From Xylophilus ampelinus (GTDB taxonomy: Bacteria > Pseudomonadota > Gammaproteobacteria > Burkholderiales > Burkholderiaceae_C), in the NCBI RefSeq assembly GCF_901875635.1, contig NZ_CABFMN010000087.1, forward strand, positions 1 through 64,000: 64,000 bases of DNA. Reading direction: 5' to 3'. A program made the translations under genes and the position numbers. Below the pieces are notes generated by a model that saw only the letters and a list, made by a program, of their open reading frames with translations, made no database searches and was not told where the DNA came from. How positions within the stretch are numbered: the stretch's first letter is position 1; every line of letters begins with the position of its first letter. Positions 63,933-64,000 of this stretch are shown one piece after another.

Positions 63933-64000
63933 ATGGACGCCCACCATCTTCGTATCCGCATCGAGCGCGACATCGCCGACAAGGCCATGGCGATGGCTCG
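63933..64000 (+). CDS. Start of a small gene cut by the window edge, possibly RHH-type
   Basis: ATG 63933 opens MDAHHLRIRIERDIADKAMA... and continues past base 64000. The hydrophilic/hydrophobic alternation (HLRIRIERD) resembles the beta-strand of ribbon-helix-helix antitoxins or relaxosome accessory proteins. Only 22 codons are visible, so the family is uncertain. An operator-like repeat precedes it. Confidence 0.4.
   Translation, partial: MDAHHLRIRIERDIADKAMAMA

Overview
The window is high-GC DNA with the gene content of a betaproteobacterium, probably Burkholderiales (Comamonadaceae/Burkholderiaceae-like). Pointers are a DUF4148 protein, a TIGR04325 methyltransferase, KfrA- and KorA(TrfB)-type plasmid regulators, and a copper island of the kind found on plasmids and genomic islands of metal-exposed Burkholderiales. 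I see no ribosomal, tRNA or core metabolic genes. All content is accessory, so a conjugative (mega)plasmid or an integrated conjugative element is the simplest reading.

Left part (1-13.8 kb): a dense defence-type island. It opens with a protease-rich set on the + strand: the end of an M15-like zinc peptidase, a metzincin, an unknown beta-rich protein and a 721-residue caspase-like protein. A minus-strand block follows. Read 5'->3' it is TcmP, a LexA-like S24 repressor, DUF5131 (three-Cys protein), a second TcmP, PRTase-wHTH, a structured non-coding gap and a retron-type reverse transcriptase. The last three form a recognisable PRTase-type retron, with the msr-msd candidate in the 182-nt gap upstream of the RT. 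A PtuA/PtuB (Septu-like ATPase + HNH) pair comes next and is visibly AT-richer than its surroundings.

Middle part (13.9-46.2 kb): a copper/silver resistance island bounded and interrupted by three decayed tyrosine recombinases (13.9-15.3, 17.7-18.9 and 45.4-46.2 kb). It holds kfrA with palindromic operators, a truncated and frameshifted copR relic, a PLD-family lipoprotein, cusCBA (with a CusF domain fused to CusB), intact copRS, a periplasmic DUF4148 protein, a TolC-family protein, a Tat-exported multicopper oxidase, a cupredoxin, CusF, a diheme cytochrome c, a DUF4396-multicopper-oxidase fusion, an HMA chaperone and a Cu(I) P1B ATPase. Inverted repeats of one geometry (GATTAC-N6-GTAATC-like) precede the copR relic, the copper-locus small periplasmic gene and the divergent copRS/DUF4148 promoter. 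They look like CopR boxes.

Right part (46.2-64 kb): plasmid maintenance and conjugation. A minus-strand operon parA-parB-membrane protein-korA diverges from a plus-strand type IV secretion operon virB2-B3-B4-B5-(small membrane protein)-B6-B7-B8-B9-B10-B11-virD4. The operon continues with an LPD7-domain protein, a secreted PLD nuclease and traX. A 22-bp near-palindrome in the divergent promoter recurs in degenerate form before the last, truncated gene, which suggests a shared plasmid repressor.

The best candidates for new biology are the protease/caspase operon at 0-4.4 kb and the operon-like arrangement of retron, TcmP, DUF5131 and LexA-like repressor at 4.6-11 kb.
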